A program made the translations under genes and the position numbers. Below, in pieces: positions 45,450 to 54,518 of a stretch of 64,000 nt of DNA (the first letter of the stretch is position 1; each line of letters opens with the position of its first letter). Under the pieces are notes generated by a model, which ran no database searches, had not been told where the DNA came from, and worked only from the letters and a program-made list of their open reading frames with translations. This stretch comes from an uncultured Clostridia bacterium (GTDB taxonomy: Bacteria; Bacillota; Clostridia; Christensenellales; UBA1242): contig CAKVHY010000001.1 of the NCBI GenBank assembly GCA_934754335.1, positions 120,021 to 184,020 on the forward strand, written 5' to 3'.

Positions 45450-48400
45450 ATGGAGTATTATTTAGGATTAGATATTGGAACAAACAGTGTTGGTTGGGCT
45501 GTCACCGATCAAAAGTTTAATATTATGCGATTGAAGAAAAGACATCTGTGGGGTGTTAGACTGTTTGAGAGTGCTGAAACTGCAGTTGAAAGGCGTGCCA
45601 AACGAAGTGCTAGAAGGGGGAGGGCAAGAAAAAAATTAATGCAGGCATGGTTGCAAGAAGTTTTTGCTAGAGAAGTGGAAAAAGTAGATAAAGATTTCTT
45701 TATTCGCTTAAAATATAGCATGTATTATTCTGATGATAAAGATGCTAGGCTTGAAGGGAAAAAAGATAGCGTTTTTAGATTTGATGCAGAAGGAAATAAA
45801 TATACAGATGCAAATTATTTTAAAGAGTATCCAACGATTTATAAACTTAGAAACGAGTTGCTCACCACTCCCGCCAAAGATGTTAGATTTTTATATTTAG
45901 CAGTATATAACCTTATCAAGAACCGTGGACATTTTTATGAGAGTGGTGGTGAAGGCGAAAATACAACTTTTGAAAATCTTTTGAAAGCGATTAAAAAAAT
46001 AACTGAGCAAATGGAAAATTTGGAGGTTACATTTAAAACAGACGTTTCAGATGGGAATGTTTTAAAAGTATTGAAAGAAAATAGATATAAAAAAGACCAA
46101 AAACTTGCATTGGTCAATTTGCTAGAATGTAAGCCTGCTCAAAAAGATAGCGATAATAAAGATAAAATTATTGTTGAGTCTTTTATAAGCGGAAAGATAG
46201 ACGTAAATAAATTATTTGGGCTTGAGGAAGAGAAAAGTAATGCAAGTGTGGACCTTAGTGATATTGAAAAATTTGAAGCATGTTTAACAAAATTAACCAG
46301 TCTTTCAGATGACCAAATATTGATGCTTGAAAAAATAAAAAATGTTTATGATTTAGTGGTTCTAAAGAATTTGCTTGGAGATAACAATTATGTTTGTGAG
46401 GCAAAGTTAAAACAATATGAAAAGTATAAGGAAGAATTGGCAGAATTAAAATCTTTTATTAGGAAGTATCACCAAAGCAGATTTAATGAAGTTTTTAGAA
46501 TGTCTTATACTCCTATAAATGATGGAACAAATTATTCGTTATATACGGATAGGCTTGTGATTGGCGGAAAAAATCTGCAATTAGGGTTAGAGATAAAGAA
46601 CGAAAAAGGCAAAACCGAGATGGTTTATCATGAATATAAAAAGGATTTAGAATCTTTACATAAATATTTAAAAAGCATAATAGAAAGTGAGCCCGAGATA
46701 ACTGATGAAGATTTTGAAAATGCTAAGAAATCATTATTAGATAAGATTGCTGATGGAACTTTTTTATTAAAGTTAAGAAATAAAACAAACTCTAGCATTC
46801 CAAATAGTTTACTTAAAAAAGAATTGAAAAAGATTTTGGAAACGAATGCAGGTAAATTCCCTTTCTTAGATGAAAAAGATGAAACAGGCCTTACAAATAG
46901 GGAAAAGATTATTCGCATTATGGAATTTAGAGTTCCTTATTATATTGGACCAGTTACAAATAAAAATAATAGTCAAAACGCATGGGCAAAAGTTAAAAAT
47001 GGCTCATTACAGTATGCGCCATGGAATTTAGAAAAAATAATAGATTATGATCAGGCGGAAAGTGATTTCATCTTACGAATGACTAATAAATGTACTTATT
47101 TAAAATCTGAAGATGTGTTGCCTAAAAATTCCATTATATTTAGTAAATTTAAAGTTTTAAATGAATTAAATAGAATTTCAATAAACGGTGTTAGTTTTAC
47201 AGATAGCGAAAAAGATGTTGAGTTAAAGCAAAAGATATATAATGAATTGTTTTTAAATAAATCTAAAGTTACTGTAAATGATATAAAAAACTTGTTGGCT
47301 AAAATTGATGGCTTTGATGCTGATCCAAAACTAATTGAAATAGGAGGGATTGATAAAGATTTCAAATCTAATATGTCGCCATATATAACATTAAAGAATA
47401 TATTGGGAGATAAAGTAAAGGATTTAAATCTTTGCGAAGAGATAATCAAACTCCATTCAGTTTTGCAAGATAAAGAACGAGTTGTAAAACGATTAGAGGC
47501 AAAGTTTCCAAGTTTGACAGGCGAAGAATTAAAAAAAATAAAAGCATTAAACTTTGCAGGCTTTGGCAGTTTGTCCAAGAAATTCTTAAACGATATTTGC
47601 TTCATAGATAAAACAACGGGAGAAGTTTTTAAGGGTTTAAATGATGCACTATGGAATACGAATCAAAATATGCAACAAGTTTTGCATAGTGATAGGTTTT
47701 CTATTAAAGAAGTGGTTTTAGAAGAAGAAAAGAAACTTGGCGAAGAGATTGGTTATGAAGCAGTGGGAAATTGTTATTGTTCGCCTAGTGTAAAACGTGG
47801 AATTTGGCAAAGTATTTTGATTATCAACGAACTAAAAAAACATTTGGGTGAGTATCCTGCAAAAATTTTTGTTGAAACCACCAGAAGTGATGAAGTAAAG
47901 GGGGAACAGGGAAGAAAACTTAGTAGGCTTAAAAAACTTCAAGACATATATAAAGATAAAAAGTCGGAAATCCAAAAGTTGGTTAAAGATTACAATGACT
48001 TGGTTAACGGATTAAATTCTAAATCTGAAAGCGACCTAAGAGAAGAAAAACTATATTTATATTACTTGCAAAATGGGAAATGTGCCTATTCGGGAGACCC
48101 TTTAACAATTGAAGATTTAAAAAGTTGCGATATCGATCATATAATTCCAAGATGCTTTATAAAAGATGATTCGATCAATAATAAAGTACTTGTTAAACAA
48201 GAATATAATAAGGCGAAAAGTGATACATATCCAATTCCATATGAATGGGTGAATCGTTGTGCATCACTATGGAAATCTTGGCTTACCCAAGGCATGATTT
48301 CGCTAGTAAAATACGATAAACTTATGCGAAGAAATGAGTTAACTCCTGAAGATAGGGCAGGGTTTATCAATAGACAATTGGTGGAAACTAGTCAGATGGT

Positions 48401-49721
48401 TAAGGGACTTATAGATGTCTTGCGTGGATTTGTACAAAATGAAAGAGACATTGTATTCTCTAAAGCCGAAGTGGTTAGTGAGTTTAGGCATTGGCATGGC
48501 ATTCCTAAATGTAGAGATGTAAACGATTTCCATCATGCAATTGATGCTTATTTGAATGTTGTGGTTGGAAATGTAACACGTGCAAAGTTTACGGATAATC
48601 CAGTAAATTACTTTAAAAAGAAGGCCGAAGAAGGCGCAAATATTCAGCCGATAAGAGAAAGCGTTGATGAAAAGAACGAGAAAAAAGAGACTGAGAATCC
48701 ATTAAAAATATTTAATAAATTTGTTTATGATTACAACACAAAGGAATGCATTTGGCATGGATATAAAGATATTTGTAGAATTGCAAATGTTTGCGAACAA
48801 AACGATATTTTGGTCAGCAAAAAAACAGAAATGAGTGAAAATGGTGCGTTCTATAAGGAAACTATTTACAAAAGCAAAAATAACAATCCAAAAACTGAAG
48901 CAAAGGTTAATTTGAAAGGCAAGGGACTACTTACAAATACCGAACGTTATGGTGGTTATGGTGACCAAACTACTGCATACTTTATGATCATTAAATCAGG
49001 CAAAGTGGGTAAAGAAACTGTGTCTATTGAAAGAATGACCACTTATGCGTATGCTAGAATCAAGTCAAAACTTCTAACTTTAGAAGATTATTTAAAAGAT
49101 GAATTGGGTTTGAAAAATGCAGTTGTTTTAAAAGATAAATTGCCATTGTATTCAGAAATTAAGATGGGAAAAGGAAGATTCTTAATTTCGGGAGTTAGTG
49201 GTTCAAGCCTAACGTTATGCAATATGAACGAATGGCATGTGGATTTCCAAACTCAAAATTATGTTAAGATTTTAACTAAATTTACTGCATTGAATAAAGC
49301 GAAAGCAGAACTTAAAACAGAAGAAGATAAGATAGTTGTTAGTCCGGCAAAGGATGAGAATTGCAAAGAATTGGCTCTAACACGAGAAGAAAATGTTAAG
49401 TTGTATGATAATATAACGAATTATCTTGGCGGAAAAATATTTGAGTTATCCACATTGAAAAATGTTGCTGTTTTCTTGGCTAATGAAAGGGAAAAATTTA
49501 TAAGTTTAGATATAGTGGAACAGAGTTTGTTTTTATCTGGTTTAATTTCCGAATTTGCTAGATGTGCGAAAGTGGTTTGCGATTTAACAACTCTTGGCGG
49601 AAAGAAAAATGCGGGCGTTACTACTACAAATAAAAATATAACAGGTAAAGGATATAAACTAGTAAAACGCAATGCGCTAGGATATATAATTTATGAAGAA
49701 GATTTGGAGAATGTTAGGTGA
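45450..49721 (+). CDS. cas9: CRISPR-associated endonuclease Cas9, type II-A
   Basis: RNA-guided double-strand nuclease of 1423 residues, in the size range of subtype II-A. The ATG at 45450 is used: AAGGAG lies 13 nt ahead and the product begins MEYYLGLDIGTNSVGWA. An upstream extension would read through the tracrRNA promoter. RuvC-I Asp8, the arginine-rich bridge helix (RRAKRSARRGRARKK), RuvC-II Glu809 (IFVETTRS), HNH Asp896-His897 (DIDHIIP) and RuvC-III His1029/Asp1032 (HHAIDAY) are all present, so both nucleases should be active. Its stop overlaps the cas1 start. The PAM specificity cannot be read from the sequence. Confidence 0.98.
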   Translation: MEYYLGLDIGTNSVGWAVTDQKFNIMRLKKRHLWGVRLFESAETAVERRAKRSARRGRARKKLMQAWLQEVFAREVEKVDKDFFIRLKYSMYYSDDKDARLEGKKDSVFRFDAEGNKYTDANYFKEYPTIYKLRNELLTTPAKDVRFLYLAVYNLIKNRGHFYESGGEGENTTFENLLKAIKKITEQMENLEVTFKTDVSDGNVLKVLKENRYKKDQKLALVNLLECKPAQKDSDNKDKIIVESFISGKIDVNKLFGLEEEKSNASVDLSDIEKFEACLTKLTSLSDDQILMLEKIKNVYDLVVLKNLLGDNNYVCEAKLKQYEKYKEELAELKSFIRKYHQSRFNEVFRMSYTPINDGTNYSLYTDRLVIGGKNLQLGLEIKNEKGKTEMVYHEYKKDLESLHKYLKSIIESEPEITDEDFENAKKSLLDKIADGTFLLKLRNKTNSSIPNSLLKKELKKILETNAGKFPFLDEKDETGLTNREKIIRIMEFRVPYYIGPVTNKNNSQNAWAKVKNGSLQYAPWNLEKIIDYDQAESDFILRMTNKCTYLKSEDVLPKNSIIFSKFKVLNELNRISINGVSFTDSEKDVELKQKIYNELFLNKSKVTVNDIKNLLAKIDGFDADPKLIEIGGIDKDFKSNMSPYITLKNILGDKVKDLNLCEEIIKLHSVLQDKERVVKRLEAKFPSLTGEELKKIKALNFAGFGSLSKKFLNDICFIDKTTGEVFKGLNDALWNTNQNMQQVLHSDRFSIKEVVLEEEKKLGEEIGYEAVGNCYCSPSVKRGIWQSILIINELKKHLGEYPAKIFVETTRSDEVKGEQGRKLSRLKKLQDIYKDKKSEIQKLVKDYNDLVNGLNSKSESDLREEKLYLYYLQNGKCAYSGDPLTIEDLKSCDIDHIIPRCFIKDDSINNKVLVKQEYNKAKSDTYPIPYEWVNRCASLWKSWLTQGMISLVKYDKLMRRNELTPEDRAGFINRQLVETSQMVKGLIDVLRGFVQNERDIVFSKAEVVSEFRHWHGIPKCRDVNDFHHAIDAYLNVVVGNVTRAKFTDNPVNYFKKKAEEGANIQPIRESVDEKNEKKETENPLKIFNKFVYDYNTKECIWHGYKDICRIANVCEQNDILVSKKTEMSENGAFYKETIYKSKNNNPKTEAKVNLKGKGLLTNTERYGGYGDQTTAYFMIIKSGKVGKETVSIERMTTYAYARIKSKLLTLEDYLKDELGLKNAVVLKDKLPLYSEIKMGKGRFLISGVSGSSLTLCNMNEWHVDFQTQNYVKILTKFTALNKAKAELKTEEDKIVVSPAKDENCKELALTREENVKLYDNITNYLGGKIFELSTLKNVAVFLANEREKFISLDIVEQSLFLSGLISEFARCAKVVCDLTTLGGKKNAGVTTTNKNITGKGYKLVKRNALGYIIYEEDLENVR

Positions 49722-50584
49722 GTTTCAGAACTGTTGTAATAAAAAATAGGTGCAAACTTGATCTTTCGGGGAATTATTTAGTAAGAAGAGCCGAAGACGA
49801 AAAGAAAATATTCATAAAAGAAATATCTTGTTTAATAGTAGAATCAACGGCGGTCTCTTTGACCGCCTGTCTATTAAGCGAACTTGTTAAAAACAACGTA
49901 AAAGTAATTTTTTGTGATGAAAAACATAATCCTGAAAGTGAATTGATTCCTTATAGAAATAATTATATTTCATCTAAAAGAATTTCTTTGCAGATTAATT
50001 GGGATAAGAGGTTTTTATCAAAAATCTGGCGAGAAATTGTAAAAGAAAAAATATTAAATCAAGCAAGGGTTTTGGAAGAGTTGCATAAAATTGAGCAGGC
50101 GAACATGCTAAAAGAGTATGCAAAAAATGTGGAAGATGGTGATTCAACAAATAGAGAAGGACATTCTGCAAAAGTTTACTTTAATGCGGTGTTTGGAAAA
50201 GATTTTGAAAGACGTGAAGAGCATGAAATCAATTCCGCATTGAATTATGGTTATAGTATTTTGCTGTCATGTTTTAATCGAGAAATTACATCTAGAGGTT
50301 ATTTAACTCAACTGGGAATTTGGCATAAAAATGATTTTAATGCATTTAATTTGTCTTGTGATTTAATGGAACCTTTTCGAACGTTAATTGATAAAATGGT
50401 CATTGATTTTACTAGCGATCAGTTTAAAAATTATAAGATGTCAATCTTAGAAATTTTTAATAAAAACTTACAAATCAAAGGTAAAAAATATGCGTTTGAA
50501 GATGCCATTTCAATTTACTGCACTTGTGTTCTTGATGCTATTGAAAGTAAAAATTTAAATAAAGTGTGTTTTTATGAAGGTTAG
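49718..50584 (+). CDS. cas1: CRISPR-associated integrase Cas1, type II
   Basis: Catalytic subunit of the Cas1-Cas2 spacer integrase, 288 residues. The start is a GTG overlapping the cas9 stop (GTGA), with GGAG 8 nt upstream. The metal ligands appear in place: Glu in REGHSAKVYF, His in LGIWHKN and Asp in SCDLMEPFR. The order cas9-cas1-cas2-csn2 is classical for II-A. Confidence 0.97.
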   Translation: MSFRTVVIKNRCKLDLSGNYLVRRAEDEKKIFIKEISCLIVESTAVSLTACLLSELVKNNVKVIFCDEKHNPESELIPYRNNYISSKRISLQINWDKRFLSKIWREIVKEKILNQARVLEELHKIEQANMLKEYAKNVEDGDSTNREGHSAKVYFNAVFGKDFERREEHEINSALNYGYSILLSCFNREITSRGYLTQLGIWHKNDFNAFNLSCDLMEPFRTLIDKMVIDFTSDQFKNYKMSILEIFNKNLQIKGKKYAFEDAISIYCTCVLDAIESKNLNKVCFYEG

Positions 50585-50588
50585 ATTT

Positions 50589-50894
50589 ATGCGTTTGATG
50601 GTGTTTTTTGATTTGCCAACAATTACAGGCAAAGATATGAAAGAGTATAGAGTTTTTAGAAAGTATCTAATAAAAAATGGCTTTATTATGATGCAAGAAA
50701 GTGTTTATAGTAAGTTGGTTTTAAATAATAATTCAACTAAGGTTCTACGTGCTCAATTAAAAAAACATATTCCACCAAAGGGATTAGTGCAAGTACTGGA
50801 AATAACAGAAAAACAGTTTGCATCTATTGAGTATTTGGTGGGAAATTCACAGGGAAAAGTTATAGATAATATGGATAGGTTGGTGTTTTTATGA
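50589..50894 (+). CDS. cas2: CRISPR-associated protein Cas2
   Basis: Structural partner of Cas1 in spacer integration, 101 residues. I chose the ATG at 50589, with GAAGG 8 nt upstream, so the product begins MRLMVFFDLP as Cas2 proteins normally do. An ATG at 50574 would overlap cas1. The conserved Asp is in FFDLP, and VYSKLV and LEITEKQF follow. It overlaps csn2 by ATGA. Confidence 0.95.
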   Translation: MRLMVFFDLPTITGKDMKEYRVFRKYLIKNGFIMMQESVYSKLVLNNNSTKVLRAQLKKHIPPKGLVQVLEITEKQFASIEYLVGNSQGKVIDNMDRLVFL

Positions 50895-51553
50895 AATTGA
50901 AGTTTCAAAATATAGAGCAGGAGTTCAATTACGCCGAAAATAATGTTTGTGAATTGATCTTAGAAAATCCTGAGATGTTTTTCACCATTACAAATGGCTT
51001 AATTAAGCAAGTAAATGGAGAAGAGCAAATATGTTTTTTATATGAAAAAGATAAGGATTTCGATTTAAATAAATATGCCGAAATCGTTTCAGATTTTTAT
51101 TCGTTTTCTTGTAACAGTAAAAAAATTAATTTGCTTGTGCAGAAAAAAATCTTGCAACTTTGTGAAAATGTGGATTTTGCTATGGAGTTGGATAATTTAA
51201 ATAAAACATTGCAAAAAGTTATGAACAAAATTGGCGACAATGTGGATATCCCAATCGATATGAATAAAGAAATCCAATTCCCAGAAGTTGTCAAATTCAT
51301 GGATATAGAAGTTCGTGAAAGTGCATCGCTTTTTGAAAGGTTAATTGATTACGTTAATCTTTTAGGAAAGTTGAAGGGCATAAAATTATTAGTTTTGCTT
51401 AATCTCTCGGCGTATTTGTCTGCAGAAAAAATTAAGTTGCTTTTAAAACAATGTGTGTATAACGAAATAAAAGTTCTGTTAATTTGTAACGCAGATAAAG
51501 GGTTGCCGGTGGATAAAAAAGTGATTATAGATAAAGAATTGTGTGAAATATAA
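50891..51553 (+). CDS. csn2: CRISPR adaptation protein Csn2
   Basis: Ring-forming, DNA-end-binding protein that defines subtype II-A. It is 220 residues, the length of the short Csn2 family. The ordering of the N-terminal beta segment, the helical middle (LLVQKKILQL) and the C-terminal LKGIKLLVLLNLSAYLSAEKI / IKVLLICN strands fits Csn2 well, although identity is always low in this family. It starts within the cas2 stop codon (ATGA), the last gene of the cas operon before the leader. Confidence 0.9.
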   Translation: MKLKFQNIEQEFNYAENNVCELILENPEMFFTITNGLIKQVNGEEQICFLYEKDKDFDLNKYAEIVSDFYSFSCNSKKINLLVQKKILQLCENVDFAMELDNLNKTLQKVMNKIGDNVDIPIDMNKEIQFPEVVKFMDIEVRESASLFERLIDYVNLLGKLKGIKLLVLLNLSAYLSAEKIKLLLKQCVYNEIKVLLICNADKGLPVDKKVIIDKELCEI

Positions 51554-51735
51554 TTTAAGTGTTTAATGGCACATTTGAATTTGGTTTCATAAGTTGATAG
51601 ATGGTTCGTTAAGAATTGTAAAAACGTAAATTTGTAAAATTATAAGACTAATTTTATTGCCAAAAAAGAAAAAATGTTTTAAAATAAAATTGTATATAGA
51701 ATAAATTGGTTCAGGTTAATACTCTAACATTTGAG
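51554..51735 (+). promoter_or_regulatory. CRISPR leader
   Basis: 182 AT-rich bases between csn2 and the first repeat with no frame. A -10-like TATAGA occurs near 51695, but I see no convincing -35 box. A partial repeat-like word precedes repeat 1. Sequence-identical repeats lie next to this end and mutated ones at the other end, which marks it as the leader side. Confidence 0.65.
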
Positions 51736-53079
51736 GTTTGAGTGTTATGTTATTCTATATATAACTAAAACTAAATGAGAGTTGAATGTTGTCATAATTA
51801 TGTTTGAGTGTTATGTTATTCTATATATAACTAAAACTGGAAACACTTGTGGCTCTGTGGTATAATGGTTTGAGTGTTATGTTATTCTATATATAACTAA
51901 AACTTTTTCTCGTAAATTCCAATAGCAGATAGTGTTTGAGTGTTATGTTATTCTATATATAACTAAAACTAAGAAATGGTACAGACATAACATTACAAGG
52001 TTTGAGTGTTATGTTATTCTATATATAACTAAAACCCATCAATTTTACAACTGTTTCTGTTGGGTGTTTGAGTGTTATGTTATTCTATATATAACTAAAA
52101 CAATATTTATAATATCTTCATAGTCTAGTTGGTTTGAGTGTTATGTTATTCTATATATAACTAAAACTAAGAAATGGTACAGACATAACACCACAAGGTT
52201 TGAGTGTTATGTTATTCTATATATAACTAAAACTATTAATATAGAGGGATTAGCGTAATATATGTTTGAGTGTTATGTTATTCTATATATAACTAAAACC
52301 AATTGCTCCGGTGTTGTCTGCAGGTAAAAGTTTGAGTGTTATGTTATTCTATATATAACTAAAACCTTTATCATGACTCATGTTATAAAGAAGTTGTTTG
52401 AGTGTTATGTTATTCTATATATAACTAAAACAACGCTATAATTTTATAAACGCCCGTTTTTGTTTGAGTGTTATGTTATTCTATATATAACTAAAACCAA
52501 TAGAAGATTTGAATATTATGGGTTTGCGTTTGAGTGTTATGTTATTCTATATATAACTAAAACAAGATGGGTCTGGATATGGAATTACGATACGTTTGAG
52601 TGTTATGTTATTCTATATATAACTAAAACTTGTATTTCAATTTTTGCTCTCCTTCGATTGTTTGAGTGTTATGTTATTCTATATATAACTAAAACTTATT
52701 TTAAAGAAATCGCTATCATTCATCAGTTTGAGTGTTATGTTATTCTATATATAACTAAAACAAATATTCATCAATTTCACTTCCTTTTTTAGTTTGAGTG
52801 TTGTGTTATTCTATATATAACTAAAACGACAAAACTTATCGTTATAAGGATTGCTATGTTTGAGCGTTATGTTATTCTATATATAACTAAAACCAACAAA
52901 TAAGAAAAATGTTAGAAGAAAATGTTTGAGTGTTATGTTATTCTATACATAACTAAAACTTGAGAAAATAAATGAAGCCGACTACATTTGTTTGAGTGTT
53001 ATGTTATTCTATATATAACTAAAACTATAGCCCATTGTTGAGCCACCACCGCAAGGTTTGAGTGTTATGTTATTCTATA
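51736..53079 (+). CRISPR. Type II-A CRISPR array, 21 repeats and 20 spacers
   Basis: The 36-bp repeat begins GTTTGAGTGTTATG and ends ATAACTAAAAC. Repeats start every 66 bp from 51736 to 53056, so all 20 spacers are exactly 30 nt. Repeats at 52792, 52858 and 52924 each carry one substitution, and the last (53056-53079) is cut after 24 nt. This places the leader at the csn2 end and transcription on the plus strand. Spacer 5 (52036-52065) matches 28978-29007 of this window perfectly. Spacers 4 (51970-51999) and 7 (52168-52197) are 28/30 identical. Confidence 0.99.
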
Positions 53080-53864
53080 AATTTACCAAACTCCAATTTT
53101 CTCATCTCATTTAGCAAAGTTCTTGCAAAGGGTTGCACTGAGTTTTCAAACCTTTGCTTATAAATTTCAATCATAATTAAAATAAAATTCTTTGTTGTCA
53201 GCCTTTTGGGTTTAAAACCTATAAAAGTCTTTAACAAATTGCACAAATTCTCTTGGTTTACCACAGTGAATAAAACTCTTATATTTCTTTCAATATTTAC
53301 AGGTGTAACATTATAGGTTTTTACCATTCTTTCATAAATTTCTTTTCTTAGATTTGTTATTTGATGGGTAACACCAATCCTAATAGCCGTTACCATATAT
53401 TTAAAACCTTTGTATCTAGGCGACAAGCCAAACTCCTGAAGAAATGATTTTATATTATCTTCCGGCATGACACAATTATTAGACATATTTTCTTGTCTTT
53501 TTTTATTAGAATATTCAAGCAAAAGTTTCTTCGTTAGTTTAACAATCTCATTCTTACGACAACTAAAAATATTTATTTTATTTTCTAACGATTCTCTGCA
53601 ATTGTCATTATCTCCCAAGAATATGATTGTGTATTTCTTAAAAGCATCTACTTTTTCCACAGCATCTTTTAAAAGCAATGCAAAACGATAGTATTGGGCA
53701 TCCACAAAGACAAAGCCCTCTTTAACCTTAGTGAAAATATTTATAAATTGACCGATACTTTCCGTATAGTATACTGTAAAATTATAATCATACAACAACT
53801 GTCTAAGCGGAGTTTTCTTATCAAATTCTTGTTGTGTCAATATTATTGCCATATGCTTATTCAT
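53070..53864 (-). CDS. Spo0A-like regulator with an atypical receiver domain, 264 aa
   Basis: Residues about 135-250 (LQEFGLSPRYKGFKYM, EIYERMVKTYNVTPVNIERNIRV, then IEIYKQRF) match the Spo0A C-terminal DNA-binding fold, including the recognition region. The N-terminal ~125 residues have the length of a CheY-like receiver, with Asp55 in FVFVDAQ at the usual phospho-acceptor strand end, but the acidic pair expected in the first loop is missing. It is therefore a diverged Spo0A-type protein rather than canonical Spo0A. The stop codon (53070-53072) lies inside the truncated last CRISPR repeat. The start could also be the Met at 53852; neither has a good SD. Confidence 0.75.
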   Translation of the reverse strand: MNKHMAIILTQQEFDKKTPLRQLLYDYNFTVYYTESIGQFINIFTKVKEGFVFVDAQYYRFALLLKDAVEKVDAFKKYTIIFLGDNDNCRESLENKINIFSCRKNEIVKLTKKLLLEYSNKKRQENMSNNCVMPEDNIKSFLQEFGLSPRYKGFKYMVTAIRIGVTHQITNLRKEIYERMVKTYNVTPVNIERNIRVLFTVVNQENLCNLLKTFIGFKPKRLTTKNFILIMIEIYKQRFENSVQPFARTLLNEMRKLEFGKFIE

Positions 53865-54360
53865 GTTTCTTATCTTAGATTTACCCCTAAAGGGTTTAAA
53901 TATATCTCCCCTTTCTTAAAATCGTATTACGTATTTAAAGCGATGACGCAGGAAAACAGGTGTTAAAAAAATCTTAGTATATCTTATAATACCATAAGAT
54001 TATACAAAATCAAAACTTTTAGAATAATTTTGTACAAAATTATTTCAAATTATCCATTACATAAATATGCTGATATAAGGCTGTAAATAATATATTAATC
54101 GGGCTTTTTGTACGAAACTATTAATGTTTTATACAAAATTATTTTTCAATCTTTTGTTTGTGTTAATAAAAAAAATGGTAATAGGAAAAGGTTAATAATA
54201 TTATTAAAATTTACAATGGGAATTGAAATATGTCTCTGATTTCTTACATATATGCACACTTTTAATAATTGTAAAAAACAACTCGCACAAGATAATCCTT
54301 GGCATCAAAATCCTGATTATTAATTTCGTCTGTAAGATTGCTTTGTGATTCTTAAAAAGT
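53865..54360. other. Intergenic region with a 22-bp perfect palindrome
   Basis: The gap upstream of the Spo0A-like gene carries a perfect 22-bp palindrome at 54023-54044 centred on TTTTGTACAAAA, with related half-words TACAAAAT at about 53998-54010 and 54131-54144. They could be operators for a neighbour. No gene is seen. Confidence 0.5.
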
Positions 54361-54361
54361 T

Positions 54362-54460
54362 GATAGTTCCTTATCTGATGAAGAAATAGAACGCCAAATT
54401 CGTGAACTTGAAAAATTGCAAGGACGTCCACGCAGAAGGAAAAAAGAGGTTGAGATGTGA
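54362..54460 (+). pseudogene. Coding remnant (33 codons)
   Basis: An open stretch reading DSSLSDEEIERQIRELEKLQ and ending GRPRRRKKEVEM before a TGA looks like a real protein C-terminus (charged amphipathic helix plus basic tail), but has no start codon. The sequence just upstream is broken by stops in all frames. It is probably the 3' end of a deleted gene; the family is not recognised. Confidence 0.35.
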
Positions 54461-54518
54461 TTTTTATTTATGCAAAATCATTAATAATATGCTATACTCT
54501 CATTAGAGGGAATATATT

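Noticed and set aside
47096..47605. A 169-codon frame on the minus strand inside cas9
   Set aside because: It lies wholly within an intact cas9 and shows the same Ser/Phe-rich composition of a complement frame.
51838..51867. Spacer 2 resembles the 5' part of a tRNA (GGCTCTGTGGTATAATGG)
   Set aside because: It is a 30-nt spacer between two repeats and cannot fold as a tRNA. It may derive from a tRNA-bearing phage or element, but nothing here shows that.
51932..52792. Open frames inside the array that translate to repeated FECYVILYITKT blocks
   Set aside because: They are translations of the CRISPR repeat, which has no stop in that frame; they carry no real protein signal.
54204..54431. A 75-codon minus-strand frame upstream of the cassette
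   Set aside because: It has no ribosome site and no motif, and it lies opposite a more protein-like plus-strand remnant.
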